Shown: positions 5,943-5,959 of the stretch, in pieces
How positions within the stretch are numbered: position 1 is the first letter of the stretch
Layout of the letters: every line of letters begins with the position of its first letter
DNA from: Thiomargarita sp.
GTDB lineage: Bacteria; Pseudomonadota; Gammaproteobacteria; Beggiatoales; Beggiatoaceae
Direction of reading: 5' to 3'
Length of the DNA: 5,959 nt
Assembly: GCA_030635005.1 (NCBI GenBank)
Contig: DAOVZS010000131.1
Coordinates: forward strand, 1-5,959
The notes under the pieces: model-generated
The model's database searches: none
Seen by the model: the letters and a program-made list of their open reading frames with translations, nothing else
What the model was told of the DNA's origin: nothing
Position numbers and translations under genes: made by a program

Positions 5943-5959
5943 ATGAAAAATCTTATTGA
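5943..5959 (+). CDS. Start of a following gene, cut by the window edge (possible immunity partner)
   Basis: An ATG two bases after the stop of the toxin-like gene opens MKNLI and runs off the window. The tight spacing suggests co-translation. Toxin-tip genes are usually followed directly by their immunity gene, so that is the leading guess. The few residues do not resemble the usual start of the gamma subunit. A purine patch AAGGGG (5923-5928) lies 14 bases upstream, rather far for a Shine-Dalgarno. With five codons visible, nothing firm can be said. Confidence 0.25.

Noticed and set aside
1..5959. CRISPR array, tRNA or rRNA genes
   Set aside because: No regularly spaced repeats, cloverleaf-like segments or rRNA-like stretches were seen on reading either strand.

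Overview
The window is the 5' two thirds of a proteobacterial F1Fo ATP synthase operon with mobile or accessory DNA on both sides. Six consecutive plus-strand genes, atpI-atpB-atpE-atpF-atpH-atpA (1342-5533), follow the classical gammaproteobacterial order. Their lengths are close to Escherichia coli (126, 269, 95, 156, 178 and 513 codons). The DNA is AT-rich. The a, b, delta and alpha subunits, together with the broken IS200-like gene and the Rpn-type nuclease, suggest a gammaproteobacterium rich in mobile elements. Filamentous sulfur oxidisers of the Beggiatoa/Thiotrichales kind are a plausible guess, but that placement is recall and inference, not proof.

Layout. Positions 1-306 (minus) hold the 5' part of an IS200/RAYT-like HUH transposase gene, broken by one in-frame stop codon. 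Positions 307-381 hold two GC-rich palindromes. Positions 382-1248 (minus) hold an Rpn/PD-(D/E)XK transposase-like nuclease. Positions 1249-1341 form an AT-rich divergent control region with a strong sigma70-type promoter (TTGATT, 17 bp, TATAAT) aimed at atpI. Positions 1342-5533 hold the atp genes. Positions 5534-5589 hold a terminator-like hairpin. Positions 5590-5940 hold a small gene resembling a C-terminal domain of a polymorphic or contact-dependent toxin. At 5943 another reading frame starts and runs off the window.

How the genes work together. AtpI assists c-ring and Fo assembly. AtpB (a), AtpE (c ring) and AtpF (b) form the membrane proton channel and stator stalk. AtpH (delta) joins the stalk to the catalytic head, and AtpA (alpha) is one of the two head subunits. 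The gamma, beta and epsilon genes (atpG, atpD, atpC) would normally follow at once but are not in view.

The point of most interest is the atpA 3' junction. Where atpG is expected there is a hairpin, then a stand-alone toxin-like domain gene with no visible delivery domain, then the start of a tightly spaced second gene that could be its immunity partner. This looks like a toxin/immunity cassette inserted within, or directly after, an essential housekeeping operon. The toxin assignment rests on remembered family resemblance and needs a profile search.
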